Notes under the pieces: model-generated
What the model was told of the DNA's origin: nothing
What the model saw: only the letters and a program-made list of their open reading frames with translations
Databases searched by the model: none
Origin: Linnemannia hyalina
Lineage: Eukaryota; Mortierellomycota; Mortierellomycetes; Mortierellales; Mortierellaceae
Assembly: GCA_019671135.1 (NCBI GenBank)
Contig: JAHRHY010000002.1
Coordinates: 1,178,001 to 1,242,000, forward strand
Direction of reading: 5' to 3'
Length of the DNA: 64,000 bases
Program-made: the position numbers and the translations under genes
Shown here: positions 11,653 through 23,431 of the stretch, piece by piece
Position numbering within the stretch: the first letter of the stretch is position 1
Layout: every line of letters begins with the position of its first letter

Positions 11653-12621
11653 ATGAAGTTCATCTCTTTCACCTCTGCCATCGCCTTGGCATTGACCGCA
11701 GCCGCTACAGCTGAGGCTGCTCTGTCCGTTGGATGCAATACCTACCTAAACATCCTTGCAGCCCCCAGTCACCCTCTTGCTAAATGCAGGGTTTACACTG
11801 CGCTGGGATTCCCCGCCATTACTGGGGCTCACGACCACGACACCACCAAGCTGGAAAAGATCTTGACAACATACTGCGCGACCCCGGCATGCACAGCAGA
11901 CCAATATGCCGGAGTCTACAAAGACCTCCAGACAAACTGTGGTACTGACATGGTTCCAGAGAACCAAGAGACACTCGGAACTGTACTGTACATGTGGTAA
12001 GGCCAACCGACACGATACACCTGTTAGAAAGAATGAGAGGAAGCACATTCTAATAATGTCATTTGCTCTCTTCCCTATAGGTACTTGTCACCAGCACAGA
12101 GGGAGGCCGTATGCTACCAGGATACGACCAAGAACACCCATTGTGTTATCACGTCCATGAACGAGATGATTGAGCGCGGTCAATTGCCCGATGCCAACGT
12201 CAACGAGGACGACCTCTACGGATACCTACAATATGTGACCCCGCTGGCCAACCCCACCAACATCACCGCCACTGCGCTCTGTACCTCCTGCAACCAGCAG
12301 GTCGCAAACATCTTTGCCAACTACTACAACAAAAATCCTGCTCCCTTCTCGCTCCAGTTCACCCAGAACCTCACCAGTTCATACCTTAACACTGTTCTGT
12401 CAGATCAGTACAGAGGCCAGTGCGGTGTGACAACACTGGGTACACCTACTGCTACTGGAAACAATACCCCGGGAGCATTCCAGCCCACCAATGTGACTGA
12501 GGCTGCCAGTGTCAGGCCTCCAGGTCTGGACAATGGTGGTACTGTTGTGAGACAGTCTGTTGATATGGGCAGTTTTGTTGGAGCATTGACTCTTGTAGCG
12601 AGTGTCTTTGCTTTGCTTTGA
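11653..12621 (+). CDS. Secreted Cys-rich protein, probable GPI anchor
   Basis: Two exons, 11653-11996 and 12081-12621 (intron GTAAGG...TATAG), give 294 residues. The start has a clear signal peptide: Lys at position 3, a hydrophobic core, and Ala-rich cleavage near ATAEAAL. The mature part carries about ten cysteines in short spacings (CNTYL, AKCRVY, YCATPACTA, NCGTD, VCYQD, HCVIT, LCTSCN, QCGV), suggesting a disulphide-bonded extracellular domain. A Thr/Asn/Pro/Gly-rich linker with NxT/S sites follows, then a hydrophobic C-terminus (GSFVGALTLVASVFALL) that ends the protein, as in GPI-anchored fungal wall proteins. It resembles the fungal DUF7729-type secreted proteins, but I am not sure of the family. 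Likely a cell-surface protein. Confidence 0.85.
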
Positions 12622-13312
12622 TGAAATGATGGAACACAGCAGAAGGAAGGGAGAGAAGACGAGGAACTCGCTGCATACCTTACCCTCATAGCATTTGATT
12701 TACCCTTGCATTCATTAGTAACACGCATTTATATTTGCGACCATGGAGACAATGGTAATGCTCCTGTATTTTTGGTTCATGTGTGCATTTTGTCTGCCAG
12801 AGGAATTGAAGGAAATTGATGGAAATGAGACACACAAACCTTGAGCAAGCAAGAGCGGTTCTTTTTTAGACGCAAGCAAGAAAAGTGTAAGCAGACAGAG
12901 GGACAGCACGTAAGTGGTCCGAAGGGGACATGACAAAACGCGAGAGAGGGAATAGAGAGGTGCTCTCATCGCGAAAATCGAGAGAGAAATAGGATTCTAT
13001 TTTCCCCACCTTCACTCACTGTTCACTCTGTCACTTCGTCAGTCGCTCTGGTCACTCCAACGGTCGTTGTTTCTTTCCTCTTATCTCTTCGTCTTTTCAT
13101 TTCTCTTTTCTCTTTTCTCCTTTCTTTTCTCCTCAGCAAACCCCATTTACTCCCATTCCCCCCACCCCTTCCCTGTTTGTCACTACAATCGACACTCCCT
13201 TCCTTACCCTTTCCCTAGCCCTTTCCCTCTCCCCTTCCGCGCCACCCAACCCTCCCTCGACAACACTTCCCTCTTACACCACACACGCATACCACATTCC
13301 ACATTCACCACC
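12622..13312. other. Intergenic with T/C-rich leader
   Basis: No gene seen. The stretch 12995-13312 is strongly pyrimidine-rich and ends in CACCATG context, as expected for the leader of the next gene. Confidence 0.5.
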
Positions 13313-15705
13313 ATGCGCATCCTCTCCATCACTCTCGCTGTCTCCCTCGCCTTGGTTGCAATCACCAAGGCTGCCCCCATGCCCATGCCTGCTCTGGATG
13401 AGAACTCCAGCTTTGACGAGAGTATGTGACCCTTCACTTTCCCTTTCCTTTTGCATCTCTCTTTTTTTTTTTTTTTTTTTTTGGGCCACTTTGTCTCTGT
13501 CTGTCCTACCATGGCGAAACATACGTACCCTTCCTTGCTCGCTCTCCAGCCTCCACCCTACAGCCAGCCTTCCTTCCCTCGCACACATTTCCTGTTCATG
13601 TCCCTCCCTCGTTGTTAGCTGTTCAACTGGTTGTACCTGATTTTTCTTCCATCATTTCTCTGTGCCTGGACTCTCTCTCTCTCCCCTCCTCTGGAACATG
13701 TGGAGATTCACCAATGAGAGCGAGAGATTACCCGGCAATAAATGATTTCAATTACACAAGCGACAGCATCCCTAGATACACACACAACTCACACACATTC
13801 CTGACTGGCCTAGGCTTCTTTTTTTTTGTACAAAATTGCTCACATACCTTACCCTGCCTACTTGTGCAAAAACCTCAACGGCAGCTCAATCAATTCTCCC
13901 TATAATTATCCGCATTATCCTGTATACAATTATCTAACCTCCGCTCGCTTCACTGCTCCCCTGCGCACACTTCTGACATCCACTCTTTTCATCTCTTGAC
14001 AATCAAAATCGACCGATAAATAGAAGAATTCGCATGCGTCGAACAGTGCATTCAGACCGAGAATGACTGCCTCATCGCCACCACCAACGGCATGGCCTCC
14101 TGTTTCGTTGCCTTTGACAACTGCCACGCCATCTGCGTCCCCGAACTTGATCAGCCCAAACCCGAGGAGCCCCCAGTCATCCAAATTAACTCGCCCGGTC
14201 TCGATAACCCCACCATTGACGATGCTCAGGTGACTCCCCCTGGTGAGGGCGCCCCCGAGGTGACCGACGATACTACTGACGGTGCCGATGACACTACCGG
14301 TGGTGCTGACACTACCGATGGTGCTGACACTACCGATGGTGCTGACACTACCGATGGTGCTGACGAGACCGATGGTGCCGACGAGACCGACGACACGACA
14401 GATGGTGCCGACGATACCGATGGTGCTGACGAGACCGATGGTGCCGACGAGACCGACGACACGACAGATGGTGCCGACGATACTGATGGTGCTGACGAGA
14501 CCGATGGTGCCGACGAGACCGATGGTGCCGACGAGACCGATGGTGCTGACGAGACCGATGGTGCTGACGAGACCGATGGTGCTGACGAGACCGATGGTGC
14601 TGACGAGACCGATGGTGCTGACACTACCGATGGTGCTGACGAGACCGATGGTGCCGACGAGACCGACGACACGACAGATGGTGCCGACGATACCGATGGT
14701 GCTGACGAGACCGATGGTGCTGACGAGACCGATGGCACTACCGATGGTGCCGACGAGACTGACGACACTACTGATGGTGCTGACGATACCACTGACGGTG
14801 CTGACGATACCACGGACGGTGCTGACGATACCACGGACGGTGCTGACGATACCACGGACGGTGCCGACGATACCACTGACGGTGCTGACGATACCACGGA
14901 CGGTGCTGACGATACCACGGACGGTGCCGACGATACCACTGACGGTGCTGACGATACCACGGACGGTGCTGACGATACCACGGACGGTGCTGACGATACC
15001 ACGGACGGTGCCGACGATACCACGGACGGTGCCGACGATACCACAGACGGTGCCGACGATACCACAGACGGTGCCGACGAGACTGACGACACTACTGATG
15101 GTGCCGACGATACCACAGACGGTGCCGACGAGATTGACGACGCTACTGATGGTGCTGACGAGATTGACGACGCTACCGATGGTGCCGACGAGACTGACGA
15201 CACTACCGATGGTGCCGACGTGACTGACGACACTACCGATGGTACCGACGATGCCACTGACGGTGCCGACGAGACTGACGACACTACCGATGGTGCTGAC
15301 GAGACTGACGACACTACCGATGGTGCCGACGATGCCACTGACGGTGCCGACGAGACTGACGACACTACCGATGGTGCCGACGATACCACGGACGGTGCCG
15401 ATGATGCCGACGAGACTACCGATGGTGCCGACGATACCACAGACGGTGCCGACGAGATTGACGACGCTACCGATGGTGCCGACGAGACTGACGGCACTAC
15501 AGATGGTGCCGGCGAGACCGATGACACCACCGATGGTACTGACGAGACTGACGATGGCACTGAGGAAGGTGGCGATCTCACCGAGGAGGGCGACGATGCT
15601 ACTGACGATGGCGAGGCTGAGGATTCAGACTTGATCGAGGAGGAGGAGGAGAACGACGATAGCCTCCACAACGTTCCCATTGGCGGCGAGGACTATGGCT
15701 TTTAA
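13313..15705 (+). CDS. Secreted protein with long Asp-rich repeat domain
   Basis: Two exons, 13313-13421 and 14024-15705, separated by a long 602-nt intron (GTATGT...ATAG), give 596 residues. Exon 1 encodes a signal peptide (MRILSITLAVSLALVAITKA, cleavage near AAP). Exon 2 begins with a six-cysteine block, C-x3-C-x6-C-x10-C-x6-C-x3-C, from CVEQC to HAIC. After a Pro-rich linker, residues about 120-540 are a tract of DGADET (6 aa), DGADDTT (7 aa) and DGADETDDTT (10 aa) units; the tail is Glu/Asp-rich (EEEEENDD) and ends GGEDYGF without a membrane segment. Nearly half of the tract is Asp or Glu, with almost no basic residues, so the secreted product is a polyanion. The DNA units are nearly identical, so repeat number probably varies. 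The role is unknown; metal or calcium binding, or binding to cationic wall polymers, are possibilities only. Confidence 0.8.
14260..15545. repeat. Coding minisatellite (18/21/30-bp units)
   Basis: In-frame tandem units such as GATGGTGCTGACGAGACC (18 bp) and GACGATACCACGGACGGTGC-type 21-mers fill this interval. Blocks of identical synonymous codons (for example the run of ACCACGGACGGTGC units at 14800-15030) point to recent local duplication. Units always stay multiples of three, so the reading frame is kept. Confidence 0.9.
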
Positions 15706-16009
15706 AGAAGCTGTCTTGCGATTGAAACGATACTCCCCTCTCTACTCTCCCTTTCCCATTTCCGACGTACATTATACCTTCCCTTTCCAAAAGCGCTAGT
15801 AAAATAACGGCCATTTAGAGGTCGATAATATCACTGATCAAATTAATTTTGTGATTTTTCAATTGACTCTTCTGTGCTGTGTAACAAGTTTCCAATTTCA
15901 GGAACCATCGGCTATTAAGTGTGGCTTTGCACCTTTTTCTGATCCCCCTTGATTTAAAGGCGAACTGGAAGGAAGGCCTTTTCTCTTTTCACACACACAC
16001 GCCACTGCC
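15706..16009. other. Short intergenic spacer
   Basis: No gene or repeat seen. It separates the acidic repeat protein from QTRT2 on the same strand. Confidence 0.5.
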
Positions 16010-18244
16010 ATGCCGCCCTTGACGTTCAACATCATCCGCCAGTCAACACAACGGAGAGCCGCACGGAGGGGGACGCTAGTCATAACCCAGGCTGCTACTG
16101 CTACTGGCAACACACCCACCACCACTACCATCACTGCGACCACCACTTCGACTACATCGTCAACGACAAACGTGAATGGAAGTGGACAAAACCATGGTCA
16201 TGTCGCGGCCAACAAGGAGCTGATCAAGAGAGTCATCGAGACCCCTGGTTGCTTCATGCATACCGTCAAAGGCACCGTCCCTCATCTCACGCCAGACACC
16301 ATGCGGTTACAAGGATTTGGAGGCGTTCACGTTAGCATCGAGCAGTTACTGTACGAGTGACGAAGCCCTTTTTTTTTTGGTGTACTGCTAATATACTTTT
16401 GCGTGCCGCCAGCCGTTGCAGTTAGTTGACACCCACAATTTTTTTTTTTTTGTATCGACAGACAGGACCATCAACCAGGAGGATTCGACAAATGGCCCCT
16501 CACGCTCTCGAAGTTTCTTAACCTTCAGGATATGATCCTATTATGTGACCTTCGGGACCCCTCACGATACTTCAAAGTCCCCGTCAAGTCGGATCGCCAT
16601 ATCGCGATCAAGACCCATAAGGGTGTGCGGCAGTTGACATTGGAGGAGTACTTGAAAGTCGTTCGTGCGTACCAACCGGATATTGTTGCGGCTATGGCGG
16701 ATCAAATCGCGGACGCGGACGTTCCGCCTGCAGGAACTGGACAAGGATCGTTGGATGCGGAAGGAGAAACGCAGGGATCGCCGTGTTCGGGGCCAGGACT
16801 GAAGCGGGTCAAGAGGAGTATTGACAGGAGTTTGAAGTGGTTGGATCAAATCCTGCTGGATCGGCAGGGTATGGATGCATTGGCGGCAGATCGGGCGGCA
16901 GATGAGGCCAAGCGGCAAAAAATGCAAAAGGCAGCTACTGGTCATTCTCACGACAGCACGAGAGGAGTGGAGTCTTTAGCGCTGGAGTTACAAAATCCGG
17001 ATCTGATCACAACAAAGACAACTACGGCAATGACGCGGATACCATGGTCCGGCGTGAGCGTGTTTGCGCATGTTCTTGGATCGCATGTGGAACAGGAGCG
17101 GATCCGGAGTGCAGAGGAGACTGCGCGACGTGAGGCTGTGGATGGGTTTATTGTGGATACCAATCCGTTACATGGATCTTCCAAGGAGACTATCTTGAAC
17201 CTGCTCAAGGTGTCACTGGATCATTTGCCGGTCGAGAAGCCCAGGATGGTTTATGGCCTCCAGACCCCAGGTATTTTTTTTACCTCACTCTAATCAAGGC
17301 GTGTTTGGTAGTTTAATTGCCATGGTTTGCTGATTCATCATTCTTTGTTGACATATTTGAATAGAGGATGTTTTGAAATCGATTGCAATGGGAGCAGACT
17401 TATTCGATACTTCATACCCATACCACTTGACCGAAGACGGGAAGGCGTCACTATACTCATTTGGTTCTGACAGCAACTCCATCAACACTGTCATTAAAAA
17501 CAACAACAACACTACTTCTGGAGAAGTAACGACAAACAGATGGATCAACCTATGGGACGACGAGCACGCCAACAAATTTACTCCACTCTTGGAGGGCTGT
17601 GGATGCTATGCCTGTAAGGGTGGACGCCATACCCGAGCCTACATCAACCACCTTCTCAAGGCCCATGAAATGCTCGCTACCGTTCTCTTGATGAGGTAAG
17701 TAAATTGGCGCTTCTTGGACGTCGTATGGGGCTGGTTTAATTTCTGGTTCGGTGGTGCCCATCCCACTAACTACTCCCATGTATTTTTTTTGTGTCTTGT
17801 TCAAACGCGTATAGCCACAACATGTACCAGTACTCAAAATTCTTCGCAAACGTCCGTCAATCAATTGAAGACGGAACCTTCGAACAGGACTCTGCCTCAT
17901 TCATACAGCAATTCGGATCAGAGCCAGAGCGGACAGGGAAGATCCACGCCGCACAGGCGATTGTTGAAATGGCACTATCAAAACGGAACCGCCTAGATGG
18001 CAGTAACAGCGCCAGCGCTAGCAGTTGTAGGAGTAGCAGGAATGGCAATAATAGCTCAGAGTCTGAAGGAGAGCAGGGTGCGATGTCGAAGGAGGAAAAG
18101 GCAGAGGCGAGGAGGAAACTGAAGGAGCAGGAGAGATTTGAGCGGGGGGAGAAGAATCGGATGGAGGGGTTGAAACGGAAGAAAGAGAAACAGCAGCAGT
18201 TGGTCGCGGATGAACGAGATGCGGAGAGGACTCGCGAACCGTGA
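16010..18244 (+). CDS. QTRT2: Queuine tRNA-ribosyltransferase accessory subunit 2
   Basis: Four exons, 16010-16350, 16462-17270, 17365-17695 and 17815-18244, keep one frame and give 636 residues. QTRT2 pairs with catalytic QTRT1 and inserts queuine in place of guanine at the wobble base of GUN-anticodon tRNAs, usually at the mitochondrial outer surface. Family signs are TPGCFMHTVKGTVPHLTPDT early on, LTLEEYLKVVRAYQPDIVAAMAD in mid-protein, the SIAMGADLFDTSYPYHLTEDG segment, and the zinc site CGCYACKGGRHTRAYINHL (three Cys in C-x-C-x2-C plus a His). A low-complexity Thr-rich insert sits near residues 25-60. The C-terminus has a charged Lys/Glu coiled-coil-like extension after ALSKRN that is longer than in animal homologues. 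Because queuine must be salvaged, the gene implies this fungus takes it up from food or partners. Confidence 0.92.
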
Positions 18245-20305
18245 TGTGCACTTTTAGAGTTGTAAGATTCGATAGCAACTCACTAAGAAGGAAGGGAGGG
18301 GCACGATAGAATTAGACAACCCCTTTTCCCCTTGACTCGGCACCCCATCTCATAAACAATGGGCACAGCATCATGTCGATTGCGATGGCTTGGAAAGATG
18401 GAGAGGAGGTTGGTTGACTTTATTCATTCAGCAACGTTGTTACGAACTAAAACGGAGACAATAAAAGGTGAACCTTTAAAAGAGTCCAAGTAAAAAAAAA
18501 AAAGGAAAGCGTAGAAGAGAATGACCAGCGACGCTTGATACAATCTTCCCGACTTCAACGTAATCCGAACACCGGGGCTGCGATCAAAATTTGGAAATTT
18601 CTTTGACCGCTTGACAAGGGCGACGTTTGGCCAACTTATCAGCTTCTCACAGTAGGGACCCATACATTTGCGTCCTTCGTTAGGCCGGTATCGATCTTGC
18701 GATTGTTATCGAAGACGCCGTTGTAATTCTTGACATGTTGTTCGGCAAAGGGTTCGTTTCGGGTTTGTTGTACCAGGTGATTGAGTCTGCCTTTCTAGCA
18801 CCAGTGCCGCGCTAACTCGGCCAAAAGGTTTAGTGTAGAAACAAAAATAGGAGACCTTCACCAAAAAGAAACTGAATATTCAGCGTTATATGAATCTCAT
18901 TGCTTTGGTCTTTCGACCAATAAGCTTAGGAAGGAGCGTCAAAGGAAGGAATATACGACATGAAGATCTGCTTTAACAGACACTCTTCAGCGAGAAAAGG
19001 AAATAGAGACAGTGAAAGAAAAACATATCACCTACACCGACATAGGTGAGGAGAAGAAGGTGATAGTTTAGGTTGAGAAAGTGGGTGGTTGGTAGAAAGT
19101 CAGCAGATATGAGAAAAGAGCCACAGTTTATCCTAGCTGAGGACGTGTATGACGAAGGTGCATGAGATGAAAGGAAGAAGAGAGTGCAGAGTCGTACGAA
19201 CGAAATTCTTTTTTAGCATGCATCACTGCATGGGAGATGATTTTCGCTCGTTCATTTTACCGTTGCAAACTACATGGACACATACTTGGCTACGTTTTGA
19301 AAACGTTGAGTGCATGCTCAATGATGGGGAAACGCCTCCTTTTATTCTCATGCTTGGCGAGACGCCATGAGCAATCTGACATTCGCTCATGATCCCTCTT
19401 TTCACACCTTTTTTTTTGTCTGCCTCTGTCTATGTCTCGGTCTCCTTTTTTTGACCTTCTTGTCGCTTGTCTCCTGATCCTGGCTTGAACACAAAGTAGA
19501 TTGTTCTCCATGGTGAGAAAAAAATAATAGGCTATGAGTGGGTATATCCGTTATTGTGCTTGGAAACAGAAGAGCACTCTCAGTTTTTCTACTTGGTGCA
19601 AGATATCGATTGATGTTTTGAAGGACAAATATGCAATTAATGTGGTGGAAGTGCGAGTTGGCGGTATCCCCTGTGAGGGCGTGAGGGCGTTGATGATGTT
19701 GGCAGGGGCAGAGAGTTTGGAGTGGGAAGCAAAGATGGAGTAACAATCAAGGAAAGAATCCAAACGGGAGAAAGAGAAAGAGGAACAAAGAGATGCGATC
19801 TCTCCATGCTTTTGTTCAGATTTGTCAGGCTGTTTATTTCCTTTGATGTTTTAGCTTTGTCTGTGCAATTCAACAGACGGATGCGTCGGGCATAAAGATA
19901 TGTCGTACTATCATGTCAAGAGAATGAGCCAGAGAAACAGGAGAGAGACAGGGAGAAAGATATTCGCCAACGTAGCAACAGTCGATATTCCTTCATCGTG
20001 TTTTGTACTAGTGAACCTCCTCCTTCCTATCCTTTTAGGCACGGGCCTGAAATTAAGTTTCTCCCTATGAGGTTCTCCACCACAGGTTCCATCGGTCGTC
20101 ATGTTTCTCATCAGTGATTACGAGCGTTCCTGAACGTCTCATTCTCACTCATCACTGCAAGCATGTCCTTTTCGTTGTCCTTTATGCGGCATTGTGTCTG
20201 TAATTCAGCACCTTCACCTGCGCTGTGTCCCGACTCGACTATAAATCGGCTCTCCCTCTCGGTTCGTCGTCAACCATACTCCCTGTACCGCAGACTAAGA
20301 CTCAA
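18245..20305. other. 2-kb intergenic region
   Basis: No convincing gene on either strand. The only structured element is a TATAAAT at 20240-20246, probably the old promoter of the dead monooxygenase gene downstream. Confidence 0.4.
20240..20246 (+). promoter_or_regulatory. TATA-like box upstream of FMO-0
   Basis: TATAAAT lies about 60 bp before a MITE-like insertion and about 740 bp before the first recognisable FMO-0 coding sequence. It fits a core promoter position for a gene start that has since been disrupted; the assignment is inference. Confidence 0.35.
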
Positions 20306-20484
20306 TGCCATATAACAGGCTGTGAAAGAGATACAAAATCTTTTTGTTTGTGACAAGAGGGAGACAACCTCTTCGAGAAGAGGGACAAATACCTCTTTAC
20401 AAGGGGGACAAATCTCTCATAACAAGAGGGTGCCTGTCAACAGGTTCACACAAACAGTACCTCTTTCACAGCCTATATATGGCA
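20306..20484. mobile_element. Short MITE-like element with ~28-bp terminal inverted repeats
   Basis: The left end TGCCATATAACAGGCTGTGA (20306 on, continuing AAGAGATAC) matches the reverse complement of the right end at about 20457-20484 with only a few mismatches. The 179-bp element has no coding capacity. Its core is about three copies of a ~23-bp unit in which AAGAGGG and CCTCTT face each other, so the core itself can fold. No clear target-site duplication is visible. Confidence 0.65.
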
Positions 20485-20519
20485 CTGGCCCGCAGTAGAT
20501 GATTGTATGGTCTCCTGCA

Positions 20520-20738
20520 CTACCTGCACTTTGAAACCCATTTAGTATAAGGACAACATTGGTCGCGGATGAACAGGAAAGACGACTGGAACATCGTGCT
20601 GCCCTTGTCGCTCAGAATCTGTACCTCGTCGACAACCAGCCGCAACTTGGTCTCTCTTGAGAAATTCGGATAGCTATGGGCAGCAAGACTCTCTCGGACT
20701 GAAAGGAACTCATCTCGGACTACGGTCATCAGCGCCAA
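20520..20738 (-). pseudogene. Fragment of a possible ATPase/crinkler-type protein
   Basis: A 72-codon minus-strand frame contains ETKLRLVVDEVQILSDKGS, resembling the Walker B region (hydrophobic residues then DE) of the ATPase-like domain in crinkler-type proteins of early fungi. It has no intact partner exons and sits where the first two exons of FMO-0 would be expected. I treat it as a relic; the family is a guess. Confidence 0.3.
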
Positions 20739-20984
20739 CTCGAAATGTACACGTCGTGCAGCTTCTCAAAAGAGCACCCTGAAAGGCTCCGAGAAGACGT
20801 CCTGGAACATGTGAGGACAGACTTGAAGTATGGCCCAGGATGCACTTGAAAACGTCTGGAGGTAACCAAGGACCTGCAAGCAATATTTGAGGGCCAAGAG
20901 TCGTGATAGGAAGAGCACAAAGGTCATATTCTTTGCAAAGACGGTGTTGAGACTACAATCATGTTCTCCCGATAGTTTCGCCTC

Positions 20985-22445
20985 AATGAACTCGGCAGTC
21001 AAGATCCTCTCTGTTTCTTCCGACGAAAGTTTCGTCACTGTTTTGAAAGACAACGGCGACACCCTTGTCTGCGATATCGTGGTGGGAGCCGGCGGCACCT
21101 ATAGCACAGTTCGCCAGAGCATCTTTGACCAGATGCGAAGGGACAAAGTTATGGACTCCAAGGACATGGAACCTATGAAGTGCTCGACCATCTGTCTTAT
21201 CGGGCAAACGAGACCCCTGAACGATGTCGAGTTCCCATCGTGGCTCTGCAGGACTCTCAGTTTGTTCGTGTATTCGGAAATAGCAGGTCCTACTCGGTAT
21301 GAGTTCGCTTTTGCTATTTTGATCTTCTACTGTCCTGTCTTTGCATCCAGCTTACCTACCTTACCAGTTGACAGAACACCGTGATGTGATCTGTCACAGA
21401 GTATTTGAATAACGACAGTCATGACGAGAACAACCCGTTTAGGACTTCAGATTGGGGACAGGCTACCGTGGACCTCATGTGCGAGAAGGTCAAGGATATC
21501 ACCATCATTGCTGGTGGATACCGTCGTGCCACTGTTGACCATTTGATTGATCTCAGTGGCTGGACCGAAATCAAAAAGGTAGTCGTGGAGGAGAAGGTCT
21601 TCAGCAAGTGGCACTACTGACGCGCCCTGTTGATTGGCAATGATAAGTGAGCTCGTAGAAATGTTTCTGTCAATGACTAGGGCGATTAACGAATGACCCT
21701 GCGAGTTTTTGTACCAGACTAACATATGTCTTCTTGAACTTTCCATCTTTAGCTTGCCATAGGGTACATTCGATTGGTAATACAGCTGCCATGATGGTCC
21801 ACATGAGAGCGTCGCGTCAACAGACCCAAACTGTGTTTTCTCTAACCCGTCCTCTTTTTTTTTTACATCTAAATAGCTGTCGCCGTCAGCAGGCTCAGGA
21901 GCAATCAACTCCATCTTGGATGCTGTCACGCTTGCAAACTGGATTGTTTGCCTGCGTCCATTCTCGGCACTGGATGAGGCCAGTCGCGAACTGGAGGCCT
22001 TTCAGAGCGAGCGCTTGCCATGGGTCAAGGCTTCATTCGAGCTGTCCAAGGTCTTGAAAAATATGCTAGCTAGAGTAAGACCCACTCTCTATCTCTTTGG
22101 CAGTCGTTGATCAACACTCCTGTGGGGATAGTTCATCCGCTATTGTGGGTGAGAGACCCATTCGTATACCTTCACTTTCATATCAATTAGAATTTGAAGG
22201 CAAAGATCATCAGGACCGTGTCCAAGATTGGATCCCAGTCCCTGACGCAAAGGAACCTGATCAAAATGACTCAAAACCAACCCTAGCTCTTCTTCCTGGG
22301 CCTTATCAACGACAGGGGGATGATGAAGTCGGCCTACCAGAAGAGTCTGTACGAGTGTCCGGCCATCATTGAGGAGAGGAACAAGGAAGCCCAAGAGAAT
22401 GCGCAGAACACGCCTCTGGGTGGTAGTACAGCAACCATTGTGTAG
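20985..22445 (+). pseudogene. FAD monooxygenase pseudogene FMO-0
   Basis: This is the dead sister of FMO-1. Surviving coding blocks follow FMO-1 order: VLKDNGDTLVCDIVVGAGGT and CLIGQTRPLNDVEFP (exon 3), VDHLIDLSGWTEIKKVVVEE (exon 4), an 11-nt micro-exon near 21754 for ACHR, SPSAGSGAINSILDAVTLAN (exon 6) and NLKAKIIRTVSKIG (exon 7). Lesions seen directly: exons 1-2 with the FAD-binding glycine motif are missing; a frameshift follows EFPS near 21238; a TGA at about 21618 replaces the Gly of the WYHGR-type motif; the exon 4 donor reads ATAAGT instead of GTAAGT; and a TAG interrupts exon 7 near 22288. The C-terminal text ends at 22445 (GGSTATIV). Unlike the array genes it has no membrane segment. 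Confidence 0.8.
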
Positions 22446-23431
22446 CATTGTACTCATTGTAACTTAACGAGATGACATCTCTGTTTCCATTCCCGTTTTT
22501 TTCTCTGCCGGCTGCAATGTTTCGAAAGTGGATACTGTATCTGCGAAGTATCTACGTACCTTTGCTTGCCATGGCGTCGTAATCTAGTCGTCTTCCACTT
22601 CCTCTTGTTTGCTAGTACCGTTTTTTCTAATTGCGAACAACGAGGCTTTTTTTTTTTTTTTTTTTTGGATGAATGCATTAAGGTAACCCAGTCTGGGAAG
22701 ATTCCAGTGGCCGGATTAGAGAGAGGACTTGCTTGAAAGGGTCGGTATGAGAGCAAGAACAAATAGAGGAAGAGGTGGGCGATAATGATATTGCGCTCAC
22801 ATTTTCTTTTATGAAAGAGCAAGAACTAATGAAGAAAAGAAGAGTTGGGAGGAATACGAATCTGTCCCGCCATTGGTTCCCATAAATGCGTATTGAGGGT
22901 CTAGATCCCTCGATCATCATTCCTCTTTTCCCATCTCTTACTCACGTTCCTTTGAGCTGCTACTGATCGTCAGTGATGACAGGGTGGAGCCATGTTTCGG
23001 TTAGCGTCCGTGGTACCTGAGAAATACCGACCATTCAATGTGTATCAGACCTGAATATTTCTTGTCTTGTCATCCTCTTTCTCCTAATCACAGAGGGTAG
23101 TTATTTTGACCGATGCGAGTTTGTTCCGAAGTATGTTCGTCAATAACGAGGCAAGTACGCCCAAGGTTCGCACTTCCCCCTTTCTGCAATCTTCTCCGAT
23201 GATATATCTATTCCGCTCGCACGTTCTCCACACTCTGTTCTTTCTACTTTTTCTCTTCCATCCTTTTTTCGCTCATTCTCTCTTGTATTCCTGCCCCATC
23301 CTTTTTGCCGATCGCCTTCTTTTGCCTTACATTCACAATCGTCAAAAGCACCACCCTTCACTCTTTCACCTCTGCATCGTCCCTCCTCCATCTTTCCACC
23401 GTGTCATTCACTTTCCTTTATAGTCCCCACC
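22446..23431. other. Intergenic with T/C-rich leader of FMO-1
   Basis: No gene seen. A poly-T run lies near 22649-22666, and 23170-23420 is pyrimidine-rich, consistent with the FMO-1 leader. Confidence 0.45.

Noticed and set aside
14282..15634. Plus-strand Met/Pro/Leu/Thr repeat frames overlapping the acidic repeat
   Set aside because: Frame-shifted reading of the same minisatellite, without start context or signal peptide.
14226..15680. 484-codon open frame antisense to the acidic repeat protein (Ser/Val/Ala/Pro repeats)
   Set aside because: It is the mirror of an in-frame minisatellite; any repeat whose unit length is a multiple of three and lacks antisense stops gives this. The plus-strand frame has the signal peptide, Cys block and splice sites.
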